Below, one piece after another: positions 1 through 9,071 of a DNA stretch of 46,447 bases; within the stretch, counting starts at the first letter, position 1; each line of letters starts with the position of its first letter. The notes beneath the pieces are model-generated. The model saw only the letters and a program-made list of their open reading frames with translations, was not told where the DNA came from and did no database searches. The DNA comes from an uncultured Clostridia bacterium (GTDB lineage: Bacteria > Bacillota > Clostridia > Christensenellales > Borkfalkiaceae), in NCBI GenBank assembly GCA_947630245.1, contig CANRGR010000004.1:1-46447 (forward strand). The letters are read 5' to 3'. Made by a program: the position numbers and the translations under genes.

Positions 1-39
1 TTTCGCGGGATCTCTTTTCATATTGTTCAAATTACGTCC

Positions 40-660
40 GCCCTCTGTCATTCCGCGCGCCCTCTGTCATTCCGAGCGAAGTCGAGGAATCTCCACCTTA
101 TTATGAGATTTCTCCACTTCGTTCGCTTCGCTCACTTCGGTCGAAATGACAGAAACGGGTGTGTCCTTCCTCTGTCATTCCGAGCGCACCCTCTGTCATT
201 CCGAGCAGGCGCGCCGCGGCAGAAGCCGCGGCGCGCCGTCGTCGAGGAATCTCTACCACCTGTCATTCCGACCCCCGAAGGGGGGAGAGAATCCCCTCAT
301 TCAAAGCGGACTGCGTATGAGGGGATACACTCCTTCCTCACTTCGTTCGGTCGTCGGTATGACAACGAAAAACAGACAGGCATTCCAAAATACGTCATGT
401 TGAGCGCAGTCGAAACATCGCCTCATCCCTTGTCGCCCCTCGCAGGGGAGATGTCACGAGCTTGCGAGTGACAGAGGGGTTTTGAAACCCTTTTGAAACC
501 CTTCTGAAACCCTTCTGAAACCCTTCTGAAACCCTTTTGGCTCACTCCGTTCGCCACTTCCCCTAAAAGGGGCAGCAAGCGCGTACCCTCTGTCATTCCG
601 AGCTTCCTCTGTCATTCCGAGCGAAGTCGAGGAATCTCCACCTTCGACTTCGCGCGGAAA
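40..660. repeat. Cluster of dispersed REP-like repeats (core CTCTGTCATTCCG ... GAATCTC)
   Basis: Core CTCTGTCATTCCG seen near 42, 62, 170, 191, 588 and 607, with a related TGTCATTCCG near 260. A ~38-bp unit CCTCTGTCATTCCGAGCGAAGTCGAGGAATCTCCACCTT is repeated at ~61-99 and ~606-644. Confidence 0.85.
483..537. repeat. Tandem repeat, 5 x 11 bp (TGAAACCCTTY)
   Basis: Five consecutive copies read directly: TGAAACCCTTT, TGAAACCCTTC x3, TGAAACCCTTT. Confidence 0.95.
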
Positions 661-685
661 ACTTTTAATTTCCTTTCAAAAATGA

Positions 686-714
686 TTGACAAGCCCCTTG
701 AAATTTGATATACT
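686..714 (+). promoter_or_regulatory. Sigma-A type promoter upstream of rpmG
   Basis: TTGACA (686-691), 17 bp spacer, TATACT (709-714). Confidence 0.7.
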
Positions 715-766
715 CAACTTACGCACCAAAAGGGGTGTAATTTTTTTGTATGGAGTTCTCATACCT

Positions 767-931
767 ATGGCTGTTAAATCGACAAGAATGAAGGTTACAT
801 TCGAATGCACGGAGTGCAAAAACAGAAATTACGACAGCTTCAAGAATAAGCGCAACGATCCCGACCGTTTGGAGCTCAAAAAGTACTGTCCCACCTGCAA
901 GAAGCACACCGTTCACAAGGAATCCAAGTAA
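767..931 (+). CDS. rpmG: 50S ribosomal protein L33 (zinc-ribbon type)
   Basis: [54 protein letters not shown]; CxxC...CxxC; next to secE. Confidence 0.93.
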   Translation: MAVKSTRMKVTFECTECKNRNYDSFKNKRNDPDRLELKKYCPTCKKHTVHKESK

Positions 932-966
932 CAGCGCGTCACCCCGCGCCGATCGGAGAAATCATT

Positions 967-1260
967 ATGGCGAAATCCAAAGATATCGAAACCGAAAACA
1001 GCGGTAAAGCCGTTGTCAAAAACGAGAAAAAGAAGAAGGCAGACAAGAATAAGAAGCCCAATATCTTTATCCGCATGGGCAGAAAGATCAAGGAGACCTT
1101 TCTCGAACTCAAACGCGTCACTTGGCCCACGCCCTTGCAGGCGCTCAAAGCGACGGGCGTCGTCATCGGCATCGTCCTCATTTTCCTCGTCATTACGACT
1201 GCGGTCAACTACGGCTTCTCCGCGCTCTTGCAGCTTCTGACCGATCTGGGTACTAAGTAA
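967..1260 (+). CDS. secE: Preprotein translocase subunit SecE
   Basis: Single C-terminal TM with FLELKRVTWPTPLQ motif; between rpmG and nusG. Confidence 0.93.
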   Translation: MAKSKDIETENSGKAVVKNEKKKKADKNKKPNIFIRMGRKIKETFLELKRVTWPTPLQALKATGVVIGIVLIFLVITTAVNYGFSALLQLLTDLGTK

Positions 1261-1279
1261 TCTTCCGGGGAGCATCTAT

Positions 1280-1846
1280 ATGGCGACGATTGATACCGAG
1301 CCCCAATGGTATATTCTGCATACTTACTCGGGATATGAGTCGATGGTGAAGGATTCGCTCTTGCGTCTGATCGAGAACAACAATCTCAGCGACAGCATTG
1401 TAGACGTCAAGATCCCCACCGAGCAGACCATTGAAGAGAAGGCGAACGGCAAGAAAAAGGTTGTCGAGCGCAAACTTTTGCCTTGCTACGTCTTTATCAA
1501 GATGATCTACTCCAACCAGCTCTGGTACCTCATCACGAACACGAGAGGGGTCACCGGCTTTGTGGGGCCGCAGGGTCGTCCCATTCCCATGAAGGCGGAG
1601 GAGATCCGCAAAATGCGTCTCGAAGAATTTGTCCGCGACGCCGACTTCCGCGTGGGCGACCGTGTGTCGATCGACAACGGTCCTCTGGAAGGGTTCATCG
1701 GCACGATCTCCGAGATCAACAACGAAACGCAGCGCGCGAAGGTCGAGATCACGATGTTCGGCAGAAAACAGGATGTGGAAGTCGAATACATTCAGATGAC
1801 CGCGATCTCCGAGAACGCAGTGGAAATTCCGAAGGAAGAGGATTGA
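1280..1846 (+). CDS. nusG: Transcription termination/antitermination protein NusG
   Basis: PQWYILHTYSGYE start, GVTGFVGPQGRPIPM, KOW-type C-terminus. Confidence 0.96.
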   Translation: MATIDTEPQWYILHTYSGYESMVKDSLLRLIENNNLSDSIVDVKIPTEQTIEEKANGKKKVVERKLLPCYVFIKMIYSNQLWYLITNTRGVTGFVGPQGRPIPMKAEEIRKMRLEEFVRDADFRVGDRVSIDNGPLEGFIGTISEINNETQRAKVEITMFGRKQDVEVEYIQMTAISENAVEIPKEED

Positions 1847-1946
1847 CCTTTCGGAGCGAAATCGGCGAATACACGGCATGCCGTGTTTCGATAGAGTGGA
1901 AGTGACGGAATCTTAACGTCACGCACAAACCACAGAAGGAGACAAA

Positions 1947-2372
1947 ATGGCAAAGAAAATTACCGCAGTTGTGAAGCTTCAACTTCCCGCGGGGAAAGCC
2001 ACCCCCGGTCCCCCCGTCGGTTCGACGCTGGGTCCTCACGGGATCAACATCCCCGGCTTCACGAAAGAGTTCAACGCAAAGACCGCGAGCCAGGAGGGGT
2101 TGATTATCCCCGTTGTGATGACGATCTATGCGGACCGTTCGTTCACGTTCGTGCTCAAAACCCCGCCCGCACCCGTCCTCATCAAGAAGGCGCTCGGGCT
2201 CGAAACGGCGAGCGCAACGCCCAACAAGGTCAAGGTCGGCAAGCTCACGAAGGCGCAGGTCGAAGAGATCGCAAAGACGAAGATGCCCGATCTCAACTGC
2301 ACGACGCTGGAAAGCGCGATGAGCATGATCAAGGGCACGGCGCGTAGCATGGGCATTACGGTTGAGGAATAA
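1947..2372 (+). CDS. rplK: 50S ribosomal protein L11
   Basis: [35 protein letters not shown]. Confidence 0.97.
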   Translation: MAKKITAVVKLQLPAGKATPGPPVGSTLGPHGINIPGFTKEFNAKTASQEGLIIPVVMTIYADRSFTFVLKTPPAPVLIKKALGLETASATPNKVKVGKLTKAQVEEIAKTKMPDLNCTTLESAMSMIKGTARSMGITVEE

Positions 2373-2385
2373 GGAGGAAAGAGCG

Positions 2386-3075
2386 ATGAAAGTCGGTAAG
2401 AAATACGCGGAAAGCCTCAAATCCTATGACCGCACGAAACAGTACGACGCCGGCGAGGCAATCGGCATCGTCCTTGAAAACGCAAAGGCAAAATTCGACG
2501 AGACGATCGAGCTCCATGTAAAGCTCGGCATCGACCCGAGACAGGCAGACCAGCAGGTCCGCGGCGTGCTCGTCCTTCCCAACGGTACCGGTAAGACGAA
2601 GAAAGTGCTCGTCATCGCAAAGGGCGAGAGAGCGGACGCGGCGCAGGCTGCGGGCGCGGATTTCGTCGGCGCGGAAGAGATGATCCAGAAGATCCAGACG
2701 GAGAACTGGTTCGGATTCGACGTTATGATCACGACTCCCGACATGATGGGCGTGGTCGGGCGGATCGGTCGTCTGCTCGGACCCAAAGGGCTCATGCCCA
2801 ACCCCAAGTCCGGCACGGTCACGATGGACGTCGCGAAGGCGGTCTCCGAAGTCAAGGCAGGTAAAGTGGAGTACCGTCTCGATAAGACGGCGATCATCCA
2901 TTGCCCGATCGGCAAGAAGAGTTTCGGCAAGGATAAGATTCTCGAAAACTTCACTGCGCTCATGGATGCGATCATCAAGGCGAAGCCCGCCGCTGCGAAG
3001 GGTCAATATCTCAAAAGCATTGCCCTCACCAGCACGATGGGTCCCGGCGTCAAGGTAAATTATTCGAGAATATAA
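2386..3075 (+). CDS. rplA: 50S ribosomal protein L1
   Basis: [21 protein letters not shown]..., [22 protein letters not shown]; start chosen after AGGAGGAAAGAGCG. Confidence 0.96.
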   Translation: MKVGKKYAESLKSYDRTKQYDAGEAIGIVLENAKAKFDETIELHVKLGIDPRQADQQVRGVLVLPNGTGKTKKVLVIAKGERADAAQAAGADFVGAEEMIQKIQTENWFGFDVMITTPDMMGVVGRIGRLLGPKGLMPNPKSGTVTMDVAKAVSEVKAGKVEYRLDKTAIIHCPIGKKSFGKDKILENFTALMDAIIKAKPAAAKGQYLKSIALTSTMGPGVKVNYSRI

Positions 3076-3085
3076 GCAAAATCGC

Positions 3086-3245
3086 TTGACGGATCCCGCA
3101 GGATCTGTTAAACTGACAACGTAAAACATTTCATGCCGCAGACAACGGGCGTTCTTCGGAACTCAATCTCCCGTCGAGGTTTGGAAGATTCTTCTTTTCG
3201 GATAGAATGCTCCGTACCTTTCTGCGGTACGGAGCTTTTTTCGGG
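3086..3245 (+). ncRNA. Ribosomal protein L10 leader (autoregulatory 5' UTR)
   Basis: Promoter TTGACG-17-TAAACT (3086-3114); CCGCAGACAACGGGC and CCCGTCGAGGT segments resembling Firmicutes L10 leaders; terminator hairpin GCTCCGTACC/GGTACGGAGC + T-run (~3209-3241); lies between rplA and rplJ. Confidence 0.78.
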
Positions 3246-3300
3246 CATTCCCGGTTCCGGGGATCCCACAAAACGGGCGAAAGCCTAACGGAGGAACAAA

Positions 3301-3798
3301 ATGTCGGCAAATTCAGAGGCAAAAAAGGTCGTTGTAGAAGAGATCAAGGACAAGATCAAAGCGAGCAAGTCCGTGATTCTCGCCCATTACGACAGACTCA
3401 CCGTCAAGGAAGTCACCGATCTGCGCAACCGTTTCAGAGCCGCGAACAGCGAATACAAGGTCTATAAAAACACCCTTGTGCGCAAGGCGTTCGACGAGCT
3501 CGGCGTGTCGGATTTCGATGCGGATTTGAACGGTGCGACGGCGTTCATCTTCTGCCCCGACGAGACGAGCGGCTGCTCCATTCTCGCCAAAGCGGTCAAA
3601 GAGAACCCGGCATTGGCGGACAAAATCGTACCCAAGAGCGGATATGTGAGCGGCGCTTATGTAGACGCGGCGGGAATCGGGAAACTCGCGGCAATCCCTT
3701 CGAGAGAGGTATTGCTTGCAATGTTGGTCGGCTGCTTGCAGTCGCCGATCGCGAAGTTGGCGTATGCGTTCAAGGCGCTCGCCGATCAAAAATCATAA
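3301..3798 (+). CDS. rplJ: 50S ribosomal protein L10
   Basis: [42 protein letters not shown]. Confidence 0.94.
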   Translation: MSANSEAKKVVVEEIKDKIKASKSVILAHYDRLTVKEVTDLRNRFRAANSEYKVYKNTLVRKAFDELGVSDFDADLNGATAFIFCPDETSGCSILAKAVKENPALADKIVPKSGYVSGAYVDAAGIGKLAAIPSREVLLAMLVGCLQSPIAKLAYAFKALADQKS

Positions 3799-3820
3799 TT
3801 TTCATTCCGGAGGTAAAAAA

Positions 3821-4195
3821 ATGGATATTCAGAAATTTCTCGAAGAAGTAGAGAAGATGACAGTTGTGGAACTCAACGACCTTATCAAGGCGTTTGAGGA
3901 AAAATTCGGCGTGAGCGCGGCTGATCCCGTGGCGGTTGCAGGCGTCGGCGGCGGTGCGGCGGAGGCTGCTCCCCAGGAAGAGGAAAAGATGGAATTCGAC
4001 ATCGTCCTCAAAGATTTCGGCGCAAACAAGATCGGCGTCATCAAGGCTGTCCGCGAATTTACCGGTCTCGGGCTTGCGGAAGCGAAGAAGGCGGTCGAAG
4101 GTCTCGGCGTCATCAAGGAAGGCGTTCCGAAGGCAGACGCGGAAGCGGCTCTTGCCAAGCTCAAAGAAGCGGGCGCAACTGCGGAGCTCAAATAA
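3821..4195 (+). CDS. rplL: 50S ribosomal protein L7/L12
   Basis: [33 protein letters not shown]..., KTEFDVVL-like C-terminal domain. Confidence 0.96.
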   Translation: MDIQKFLEEVEKMTVVELNDLIKAFEEKFGVSAADPVAVAGVGGGAAEAAPQEEEKMEFDIVLKDFGANKIGVIKAVREFTGLGLAEAKKAVEGLGVIKEGVPKADAEAALAKLKEAGATAELK

Positions 4196-4225
4196 TCTCA
4201 CGGGCTCGTTTTCATGCGAAATTTC

Positions 4226-4260
4226 GGAGCGGCGGAAAAAATCCGCCGCTCTGTTTTTTT
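4226..4260 (+). terminator. Intrinsic terminator after rplL
   Basis: GAGCGGCGGA-aaaaa-TCCGCCGCTC followed by a T-run. Confidence 0.8.
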
Positions 4261-4412
4261 CATGCGTGGGCGTCCGTGCGGCGGTTTTTGCCGTTTTGAA
4301 AACAGTTTTCGCATTTTTCACACGATTTCCTTCAAAAGCACTTGACGGAACGGGAAATTGTTTGTAAAATAAAAGCACGGAGAATGTCTCATTCCAACCG
4401 TAGGAGGTCTGT

Positions 4413-5312
4413 ATGAAAAAAATTTCCCGTTTGCTTGCGGTTACGGCGGCAGCGGCAATTTCCGTCGTTGCAGGCGCGGCGTTTGCCGGTTGCTCGACGA
4501 ATTATCCCGAAGTGACCATTGTCTATGAATTCAACGGCACGGAGTACGACGTCACATATACGCTCACGAGAAAGGGCGCGCCGCAGACGGTGCAGCACTT
4601 TATCGAGCTTGCGGACGCGGGCTATTACGACGGCACCGTGATCCACGACTATGCCTCGGGCGGGCTCTTCCTCTACGGCGGCGGATACACCTGGAATCCC
4701 GACGCGGCGGATCTGGAAGACCGTCTTGTGGAGAAGGACTATTGGACGGAGATCAAGGCGCTCGAAGAGAAGGGCAACACCTTTACGCAGACCGTCTATA
4801 AGATCGGTCATGAGGAGCCGCTCTACACCGTCCACGGCGAGTTTGCGGACAACGGCGTGAAGGGCAATACCAAGAGTTATTCCCATTCGCAGGGCGCGCT
4901 CGTCATGTACTATTCCAACAAGGGCTCCGACAATACCCCCGTCGGCACCGTGCGGACGGACGGCGGAAAGGGGAACGACGGAAACGATTACGACGAGGGC
5001 GACATCTACAAATTCAACAGCGCCACGTCCCTGTTCTACACCTATACTTCCCCCAACGCAAACAACGCGCTCGGCGACAGCTATGCCGTATTCGGAAAGA
5101 CGAAGGACTATTCCCAGCTTCAAGCTCTGCTCGACGCGATCAATTCTTATACGAACGATCTCGGCGAGGGCAAATCCTTCACGGAGACGAGCAACGTTTT
5201 GCTCAACCAATACGATCCCTTCGAACTGGTGCGCAGCGCGAAGATCTGGGACGAATTCGACGTTCCCGTCGAACCCATTACGATCAAGACGGTGAAGGTG
5301 GACAAATATTGA
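4413..5312 (+). CDS. Cyclophilin-type peptidyl-prolyl isomerase-like lipoprotein
   Basis: Lipobox AAFAGC; GAPQTVQHFIELADAGYYDGTVIHDY cyclophilin-like core; promoter TTGACG-17-TAAAAT (4342-4370). Confidence 0.75.
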   Translation: MKKISRLLAVTAAAAISVVAGAAFAGCSTNYPEVTIVYEFNGTEYDVTYTLTRKGAPQTVQHFIELADAGYYDGTVIHDYASGGLFLYGGGYTWNPDAADLEDRLVEKDYWTEIKALEEKGNTFTQTVYKIGHEEPLYTVHGEFADNGVKGNTKSYSHSQGALVMYYSNKGSDNTPVGTVRTDGGKGNDGNDYDEGDIYKFNSATSLFYTYTSPNANNALGDSYAVFGKTKDYSQLQALLDAINSYTNDLGEGKSFTETSNVLLNQYDPFELVRSAKIWDEFDVPVEPITIKTVKVDKY

Positions 5313-5323
5313 TTGAAAAAACG

Positions 5324-5353
5324 AACGGACATCCTGCGGGATGTCCGTTTTTC
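5324..5353. terminator. Bidirectional intrinsic terminator
   Basis: CGGACATCC/GGATGTCCG flanked by A/T runs between convergent genes. Confidence 0.75.
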
Positions 5354-6207
5354 TACTCGGGTCGGAGATTGGAGATCTTTCCGTCCGTAAATTCGACGCG
5401 GAAATAGCGCACGTCGAAGATCCGCTCCTTCCGCTCATAGACGAGCCCGACGCGGTCTGGTTCGTCCGTCATGACGACGGAGCAGAAGTCCCCGAGATAC
5501 TCTTTGAGACTGCCCGCCTTGCCTTCGAGCGCGGGGGAGAGAAAGGAGGTGCAATCCGCGCCGATCAGCGCGCTTTCGCAGAGCGCGAGCGCATAGGTCG
5601 CCGCGGTGGGGGGAAACGCGGAGCGGATGGCGCAGGAGACGAGTTTTCCCGCTTTCCATTCGCAGAGGGCGGTATGCCCGAGACAGTCACGGAAGGGGAT
5701 TTCGGCTTTCAGCGTCTGTTCCGAAGAGAGAACTTTGCCCTCGGAGAGCACGAGAATCTCCCCCTCCCGCGAAATCAGGGCGAACGCCCCCTCCGAGGAG
5801 AGGAGAAAGCCGTCGTCGCGGCTTGCCGCGGTCGAATCCGCAAGGCAGTCCGGGAGCCCGATGAGATGAAAGCCCGTCTCCGTTTCGAGACTGAGTTGCA
5901 GTTTTCCCTGCATGAACAGCGTCAGAAGGGCTCCGTCGAGGCGTTTCTGCCACAGCACGCGCATCGCACCGTCCGCATGCAGAAATCCGCAGGCATATAC
6001 GGCAACGGCGTTCTCGGTAAAGTAGAGGCGGATCTGCGGCGGCGGCGAGAGCAGAAAATTCTCGTCGAAGCGGAACCGCACGGGCAAATAGTCCCCGAAC
6101 GGAGAGAGCTCGCAGAAGAGATCGTCGGACGGGGTCAGCTCCGCCGAACGCTCAAATCCGTCCACCTGCCCGAGATGTGCCCCGTTGATTGAAAGAATAC
6201 TCGGCAT
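5353..6207 (-). CDS. Hypothetical protein (~284 aa)
   Basis: Long ORF; plausible start MPSILSINGAHLGQVDGFERSAEL... at 6207 (alternative ATG 6231); no recognised family. Confidence 0.6.
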   Translation of the reverse strand: MPSILSINGAHLGQVDGFERSAELTPSDDLFCELSPFGDYLPVRFRFDENFLLSPPPQIRLYFTENAVAVYACGFLHADGAMRVLWQKRLDGALLTLFMQGKLQLSLETETGFHLIGLPDCLADSTAASRDDGFLLSSEGAFALISREGEILVLSEGKVLSSEQTLKAEIPFRDCLGHTALCEWKAGKLVSCAIRSAFPPTAATYALALCESALIGADCTSFLSPALEGKAGSLKEYLGDFCSVVMTDEPDRVGLVYERKERIFDVRYFRVEFTDGKISNLRPE

Positions 6208-6300
6208 TTCCGCCAAAAAACAGACTCGCATTGATATATTAGATGTATAAAGAGATAAAATTATGTCAACAATCCTCCCAAGAACTTTCGGAGGCATGGA

Positions 6301-6873
6301 ATGAACAAGATCAACGGCTATACCGAAGAAGAGGCGACGGGACTCATCGAGTACATTTACACGGGAAAAAATGCGGGCAAGACGCTTTCCTATCTCTTTG
6401 AGACGTACGGAAAAGAGCACAGCCGCGCGAAGGGCAGCGTACGCAACTATTATTATGCACTTCTGAAAAAGCGGGACGACGAGCGGGTCGGGAAGATTCT
6501 CGAAGGCAAGGATCTGCACGCGGGCACGGTGAAGCCGTTTACGGAGGAGGAGACGGACGAACTGCTCCGCAAGGTGCTCACGGAAAAGAGCAAGGGCTAT
6601 TCCGTGCGGCGGGCGATCATGAACGTCTCGGAAGGGGACAGCAGGCTCATGCTCCGCATGCAGAACAAGTTCCGCAATCTCCTCAAAAAACAGCCCGAAC
6701 GGGTCGCCAAAGCGGCGCAGGAGGCGGGAATCCCGGAGGAAAAGACGTTTTTGCAACGCAAGCTCGAACGGGAGATCGACAAGCTCTATGCCCGCCTTGC
6801 GGTCGATCTGAGGGAGGAGAACAACCGTCTCCGCGCGGAGTTGGAAAAATTACGCAGCGAACGCGGAGAATAA
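6301..6873 (+). CDS. Hypothetical protein, possibly DNA-binding (helical, charged C-terminal coiled coil)
   Basis: MNKINGYTEEEATGLIEYIYTGKNAGKTLSYLFETYGKEHSRAKGSVRNYYY...; SD TCGGAGG upstream. Confidence 0.65.
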   Translation: MNKINGYTEEEATGLIEYIYTGKNAGKTLSYLFETYGKEHSRAKGSVRNYYYALLKKRDDERVGKILEGKDLHAGTVKPFTEEETDELLRKVLTEKSKGYSVRRAIMNVSEGDSRLMLRMQNKFRNLLKKQPERVAKAAQEAGIPEEKTFLQRKLEREIDKLYARLAVDLREENNRLRAELEKLRSERGE

Positions 6874-6938
6874 CACACGGATTCCTTCACAAACTGAAAA
6901 GGACGGGAAGCCCACGGGCTGCCCGTGCGGAGGAAACT

Positions 6939-7163
6939 ATGGAAAAATTGTTTTGCCTCGGATTGGCGCTCGGCGCCGTGGGCGGCGCGTTGCTTGTCGC
7001 AAACAGCTATAAAATGCGTTCGTTTGTCAAGAAAAGTCAGGCGGAGTTCATGGACAAAGTCAACGAGATGATGGACGAAAAGCTCAAATGCCCCAACGGG
7101 CAGTGCGAACAAGGCGCGGATCAGCCCGCCGGGACGGAAAAGTCCGACAAAAAGAAGAAGTGA
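6939..7163 (+). CDS. Small hypothetical protein with N-terminal hydrophobic segment
   Basis: MEKLFCLGLALGAVGGALLVANSYKMRSFVKKS...; SD CGGAGG upstream. Confidence 0.6.
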   Translation: MEKLFCLGLALGAVGGALLVANSYKMRSFVKKSQAEFMDKVNEMMDEKLKCPNGQCEQGADQPAGTEKSDKKKK

Positions 7164-7203
7164 TCGAGGAAAAGACGCCCAAGCGGCGCCTTTTCTCATA
7201 TTT

Positions 7204-7238
7204 GGCGCCGCGCCGCCTTTTTTGCGCGGCGCGGCGCC
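7204..7238. repeat. Perfect GC-only inverted repeat, 13-bp arms
   Basis: GGCGCCGCGCCGC (7204-7216) - cttttttgc - GCGGCGCGGCGCC (7226-7238). Confidence 0.9.
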
Positions 7239-7271
7239 GCGGAAAATCAATGCAGAGGATCTGCGAAATCC

Positions 7272-7300
7272 TTTACAAGTTCGTTTGGGTGTGCTATAAT
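7272..7300 (+). promoter_or_regulatory. Sigma-A type promoter for ruvX
   Basis: TTTACA (7272-7277), 17 bp, TATAAT (7295-7300); start codon at 7307. Confidence 0.8.
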
Positions 7301-7306
7301 CGGGGT

Positions 7307-8092
7307 ATGGAAAAGAGAATCGTCTCCTTCGATATCGGGGATAAGCGGGTGGGCGTCGCGAAGAGCGATCCGTTCAATGCGTACGCGATGCCGTCCGAGA
7401 CGTATTTCCGCACGGGAAACGTCGGCGCGGACGCCTCCGCGCTTGCGGCGATCGCCGAGGCGGAGGAGGCGGGGACCATCGTCTGCGGACTTCCGCTCAA
7501 CGCGGACGGAACCGAGAGCGTCCAGACCCGCAAGACCCGGACGCTGATCGAAGAGATCCGCGCCCGCACGGCGATTCCCGTCGTCACGGAGGACGAGCGG
7601 TACACGACGAGGGAGGCGCGGGGAGATCTTGTCCGGATGGGCGTGAGCGTGCAGAAGGACAAGAAGAAAAAGACGGTGGATTCGCTTGCCGCCGCCTATA
7701 TTCTCGAAAGTTATTTATCGACACGAAAAAAGGAGAACACGGAAATGAATATGAAGGAAGAGCGCAACGATTACGAGGACGACGAGAGTCTCGTCGAGCT
7801 TGTGGACGAGGATGGGATCACCCACCGCTATGAACATGTCGGCACCATCGAATACAAGGGCGAGTGGTATTGTTTCTTCACGCCCGAAAAGGACGCCGGG
7901 GCGGACGAGGACGACGAAGAGGGCGAGGAGATCGCCGTGTTTCATCTCGTCGGAGACGAGGACGACGAGACGCTCGAAACCATCGAGGACGACGCGCTTC
8001 TCGACGAAGTCTTTGCCGAATTTTGCAACCAATACGAGGACGCCGAGGGGGCGGACGAAGCCGCGCTCCTCGAACCGGACGAAGAGGAGTAA
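7307..8092 (+). CDS. ruvX: RuvX/YqgF Holliday junction resolvase-like protein fused in frame to a DUF1292-like acidic domain
   Basis: MEKRIVSFDIGDKRVGVAKSDPFNAYA... through ...KKKKTVDSLAAAYILESYL, then no stop before MNMKEERNDYEDDESLVELVDEDGITHRYEHVGTIEYKGEWYCFF. Internal AAGGAGAACACGGAAATG at ~7730-7747 could also start the second domain separately. Confidence 0.85.
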   Translation: MEKRIVSFDIGDKRVGVAKSDPFNAYAMPSETYFRTGNVGADASALAAIAEAEEAGTIVCGLPLNADGTESVQTRKTRTLIEEIRARTAIPVVTEDERYTTREARGDLVRMGVSVQKDKKKKTVDSLAAAYILESYLSTRKKENTEMNMKEERNDYEDDESLVELVDEDGITHRYEHVGTIEYKGEWYCFFTPEKDAGADEDDEEGEEIAVFHLVGDEDDETLETIEDDALLDEVFAEFCNQYEDAEGADEAALLEPDEEE

Positions 8093-8098
8093 ATCGCC

Positions 8099-8128
8099 GA
8101 ACGCCTGTCCGCCGCGGACAGGCGTTTT
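8099..8128 (+). terminator. Intrinsic terminator after ruvX-DUF1292
   Basis: AACGCCTGTCC-gccgc-GGACAGGCGTTTT. Confidence 0.8.
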
Positions 8129-8146
8129 CGCAACCCGTGAAAGAAG

Positions 8147-8175
8147 TTGACGGAAAAAGGGAATCGTGGTATAAT
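8147..8175 (+). promoter_or_regulatory. Sigma-A type promoter for pdxST
   Basis: TTGACG-17-TATAAT, then TCGGAGG SD before ATG 8199. Confidence 0.75.
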
Positions 8176-8198
8176 AATCCATCGGAGGATTTTCTTAG

Positions 8199-9071
8199 AT
8201 GAATGAACGTTACGAACTCAATAAAAATCTTGCGCAGATGCTGAAAGGCGGGGTCATCATGGACGTCACCACCCCCGAACAGGCGAAGATCGCCGAGCAG
8301 GCGGGCGCATGTGCCGTGATGGCGCTCGAACGCATCCCCGCAGACATCCGCGCGGCGGGCGGCGTCTCCCGCATGTCCGATCCCAAGATGATCAAGGGGA
8401 TCCAGAATGCCGTCTCCATTCCCGTCATGGCGAAATGCCGCATCGGGCACATCGCCGAGGCGCAGATCCTCGAAGCGATCGAAATCGACTACATCGACGA
8501 GAGCGAAGTGCTCTCGCCCGCGGACGACGTCTATCATATCGACAAGACAAAGTTTTCCGTCCCCTTTGTCTGCGGCGCAAGGGATTTAGGCGAGGCGCTG
8601 CGGCGGATCGCCGAGGGCGCGTCCATGATCCGCACGAAGGGAGAACCCGGGACGGGCGATGTCGTGCAGGCGGTGCGGCACATGCGCATCATGATGAGCG
8701 GGATCAGGCGGATCGTCTCGATGCGCGAGGACGAACTCTTCGAAGAGGCGAAGGAACTCCGCGTGCCCTATGAACTTGTAAGATATGTGCATGAGAACGG
8801 GAAACTTCCCGTTGTGAATTTTGCGGCGGGCGGCGTTGCGACCCCCGCGGACGCCGCGCTCATGATGCAGCTCGGCGCGGAAGGCGTGTTCGTGGGAAGC
8901 GGCATCTTCAAGTCGGGCAATCCCGAAAAGCGCGCCCGTGCGATCGTACAGGCGGTCACAAATTACAACGATCCCGCCCTGCTCGCCAAACTCTCCGAGG
9001 ATCTCGGCGAGGCGATGGTCGGCATCAACGAACAGGAGATCGCTCTTCTCATGGCGGAGCGTGGGAAATGA
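8199..9071 (+). CDS. pdxS: Pyridoxal 5'-phosphate synthase lyase subunit PdxS
   Basis: [50 protein letters not shown]. Confidence 0.98.
   Translation: MNERYELNKNLAQMLKGGVIMDVTTPEQAKIAEQAGACAVMALERIPADIRAAGGVSRMSDPKMIKGIQNAVSIPVMAKCRIGHIAEAQILEAIEIDYIDESEVLSPADDVYHIDKTKFSVPFVCGARDLGEALRRIAEGASMIRTKGEPGTGDVVQAVRHMRIMMSGIRRIVSMREDELFEEAKELRVPYELVRYVHENGKLPVVNFAAGGVATPADAALMMQLGAEGVFVGSGIFKSGNPEKRARAIVQAVTNYNDPALLAKLSEDLGEAMVGINEQEIALLMAERGK

Noticed and set aside
103-471. 122-aa ORF in the 5' repeat region
   Set aside because: Made of REP-like repeats (LSFRAHPLSFRAG), no SD and no domain.
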